A DNA stretch of 64,000 nucleotides, taken from NCBI RefSeq assembly GCF_900115545.1, contig NZ_FOWV01000003.1:558001-622000 (forward strand), written 5' to 3'. The position numbers were made by a program, and so were the translations under genes. Positions 63,840 through 64,000 of this stretch are shown piece by piece. The number at the start of each line of letters is the position of its first letter. The stretch's first letter is position 1. The notes below the pieces were generated by a model that saw only the letters and a program-made list of their open reading frames with translations, ran no database searches and was not told the DNA's origin. The stretch is from Ralstonia sp. NFACC01. GTDB taxonomy: Bacteria; Pseudomonadota; Gammaproteobacteria; Burkholderiales; Burkholderiaceae.

Positions 63840-64000
63840 ATGTCATTGCGAGAACAACTCTTTCAGCAAGCCGGCGAGGCACTACCCCAGCGTGTTGCGT
63901 ACGCCAACGGCTCGAACGGCCACACCAGCGCGGCTTATCAGCAGGTGGCGCAGGATGTGCACCAGATCATCATCGACCGCGTTGAACTGAGCCGCCTGCA
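63840..64000 (+). CDS. cpaF: CpaF/TadA pilus assembly ATPase, N-terminal start only
   Basis: Only the first ~53 residues are in the window. MSLREQLFQQAGEALPQRVA and QQVAQDVHQIIIDRVELSRL match the helical N-terminal lead of CpaF/TadA secretion ATPases (the HQIIIDRVxLxxL piece is characteristic). GGAG stands 7 bases before the ATG. Place after cpaE supports it. The Walker motifs lie beyond the end. Confidence 0.85.
   Translation, partial: MSLREQLFQQAGEALPQRVAYANGSNGHTSAAYQQVAQDVHQIIIDRVELSRL

Noticed and set aside
1-64000. CRISPR arrays, prophage or complete insertion sequences
   Set aside because: No regularly spaced direct repeats, integrase, phage structural genes or transposase motifs were seen on either strand.

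Overview
The window is chromosomal DNA from a high-GC betaproteobacterium of the Burkholderiaceae. Gene content and order fit a Ralstonia species best: aromatic aminotransferase with DMT exporter and Lrp; the waaC-waaA and O-antigen block; the pyr operon with an inactive dihydroorotase; a pilGHIJ-chpA cluster beside rubredoxin and hemL; and a Tad/Flp locus. The species is inferred from gene content only. I see no complete transposase, prophage or CRISPR array.

Layout. 1-5.4 kb: end of ubiD, an aldehyde (succinate-semialdehyde type) dehydrogenase, acetoacetyl-CoA synthetase and an unknown regulatory-looking protein. 5.4-8.2 kb: an aminotransferase and EamA exporter divergent from an Lrp regulator. 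8.3-12.3 kb: tRNA-Gly(CCC), trmB, an Old Yellow Enzyme, uppP and two small genes. 12.4-16.6 kb: a TetR gene with a visible promoter and dyad, then a Pcm-like methyltransferase, rhodanese, TolC, and a META-domain lipoprotein on the other strand.

16.7-32.7 kb is an LPS/O-antigen block. waaA, waaC and the hexose phosphomutase have host-like high GC. The interior is clearly more AT-rich and holds a Wzx/Wzy pathway: wzz, GT2, wzx and two GT4 genes on the plus strand converge on an acyltransferase, WecA-like transferase, EpsG/Wzy polymerase, rfbC, rfbD and rfbB on the minus strand. rfbA is absent from the window. A gene-free 660-base stretch separates the two convergent arms.

32.9-41 kb: apaH, then a compact minus-strand operon yqgE-ruvX-pyrR-pyrB-pyrC'-plsC, an rsuA-type pseudouridine synthase and a photolyase. 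41-51.2 kb: the Chp-type chemosensory system for type IV pili (pilG, pilH, pilI, pilJ and a 2017-residue ChpA/PilL) without adjacent methyltransferase or methylesterase genes. 51.5-56.7 kb: rubredoxin, hemL, a DapA-family gene, lemA and two TPM-domain genes. 57.3-64 kb: the start of a Tad (Flp pilus) locus: two unlike Flp pilins, prepilin peptidase, cpaB, cpaC, a small lipoprotein, cpaE and the beginning of cpaF, cut by the window end.

No wholly new system stands out. The best leads are the catalytically dead PyrC' beside PyrB, the two-pilin Tad locus with long structured spacers, a perfect 12-bp dyad between divergent dapA-like and lemA genes, a paired TACAAT inverted repeat between the phosphomutase and wzz, and 9-bp direct repeats upstream of pilG.
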